From: Reticulitermes lucifugus
Lineage: Eukaryota > Arthropoda > Insecta > Blattodea > Rhinotermitidae
DNA: 21,302 nt
Direction: 5' to 3'
NCBI GenBank assembly: GCA_026260175.1
Contig: JAKCWW010009247.1
Span: 2,946-24,247 of the forward strand
The position numbers and the translations under genes were made by a program. How positions within the stretch are numbered: the stretch's first letter is position 1; each line of letters opens with the position of its first letter. A model generated the notes under the pieces. The model searched no databases. It saw only the letters and a list, made by a program, of their open reading frames with translations, and was not told the DNA's origin. Below are positions 20,717-21,302 of this stretch, one piece after another.

Positions 20717-21138
20717 TTACTGTTCCTGGTTTTCAAGACTAGCGGAGGAACCTGAGAAGCTAGCAGCACAAGAGTCGCTGAATGACAACTGCCCTCCCGT
20801 GCGATCATCGCTGTCCTCACTGCTAGGGGTTGTCGTTTCTTGTTCCGATTGTACCGGCTGTTTCTTGGGAGGTTGCTGGTGCTGCTGTTGATTTTGTAGT
20901 CTGGAGATCTGTGGTGGCTGAGGGGCTGCTGGCAGTTTCTGGGATGAGCCAAGTGTATCGCAGGAAGAAGCACCGCTGACTGATGTGGTTGAGATATCCT
21001 CTAAGAAATCAAAGCTTGCGACAGCCTCTCGCTCTTTGTCACCGTAGCGGACAAAGAAGTCATCCCGTCCAATGATGGACGGGCGAGGAGTCGATACGGG
21101 GTACCTCAGCACCCCCAGCTGCTCTCGGGTAGCCGATG
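20717..21138 (-). CDS. 3'-terminal coding exon of an unidentified gene, Ser/Gln-rich C-terminus
   Basis: On the minus strand a good acceptor, CTTTCACTTTCTAG, precedes 21138. The exon then reads two bases of a split codon, 139 full codons and TAA at 20719-20717. The first ~45 residues look like conserved, folded or linear-motif sequence: SATREQLGVLRYPVS, then PRPSIIGRDDFFVRYGDKE and ASFDFLEDIS. The rest is low complexity: QNQQQHQQPPKKQPVQ, the acidic phospho-site-like SSEDSDD, and a Ser-rich end SFSGSSASLENQEQ. The earlier exons lie beyond the window. CpG content is higher than in the surrounding sequence, as expected of coding DNA. I do not recognise the family and assign no function. Met at 21112 is not taken as the start, because the frame continues plausibly upstream to the splice site. 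The gene converges on the tetraspanin about 9 kb away. Confidence 0.8.
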
Positions 21139-21302
21139 CTAGAAAGTGAAAGCTAAGATGGATGCCAGTTTATTTGCAGAATGCAAATAAGAAATTTCAT
21201 TTGCGTAATTAGAAAAAATTATAAACCGCCACGTAAGATGGGAGGGACAGATAAATGCGTTAGACCGGGTACAACAGAAAGCGGCTAAATTTGCAAATTA
21301 TA
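21139..21302 (-). other. Intron of the minus-strand gene (partial)
   Basis: AT-rich sequence upstream of the acceptor. It shows no further exon before the window ends. Confidence 0.6.

Noticed and set aside
20674..20973. Minus-strand 99-residue ORF and plus-strand 82-residue ORF at the right end
   Set aside because: Both are shadows of the Ser/Gln-rich terminal exon in other frames. Only the 20717 frame joins to a good splice acceptor.

Overview
This is animal nuclear DNA, most likely from an insect. It is AT-rich, the genes are split by kilobase-scale introns with GT..AG borders, and the non-coding part is strewn with short inverted-repeat transposon remnants. Nothing looks bacterial: there are no operons or ribosome binding sites. 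I cannot name the species. The tetraspanin resembles insect CD63/Tsp42E proteins, and the large introns and patchy CpG content suggest an insect with a big, methylated genome, such as a cockroach or termite. That last step is inference.

Layout. 1-260: a 49-bp tandem repeat runs into a ~100-bp inverted-repeat element that looks like a pogo/Tigger miniature. 261-4190: CpG-rich DNA with only short chance ORFs and no gene I can support. 4758-11527 (+): four coding exons, all joined in phase 0, of a CD63/Tsp42E-type tetraspanin. The first exon, with the start codon and first half of TM1, is not recognisable and probably lies upstream of the window. Its introns hold a diverged inverted duplication (8421-9000), a clean Tigger-like miniature element with TA target duplications (9093-9461), and a 421-bp fold-back (10609-11029) carrying a hammerhead-ribozyme-like motif. 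11528-11900: the probable 3' UTR, a possible alternative last exon, and a 78-bp palindromic miniature element. 11901-20716: about 8.8 kb with no supportable gene. 20717-21138 (-): the 3'-terminal coding exon of an unidentified gene ending in a Ser/Gln-rich tail, converging tail-to-tail on the tetraspanin.

The two genes show no evident functional link. The most interesting material is the non-coding structure: three separate inverted-repeat structures inside one gene's introns, a fourth just past its stop codon, a ribozyme-like motif, and a sharp change in CpG density near 4.1-4.2 kb.
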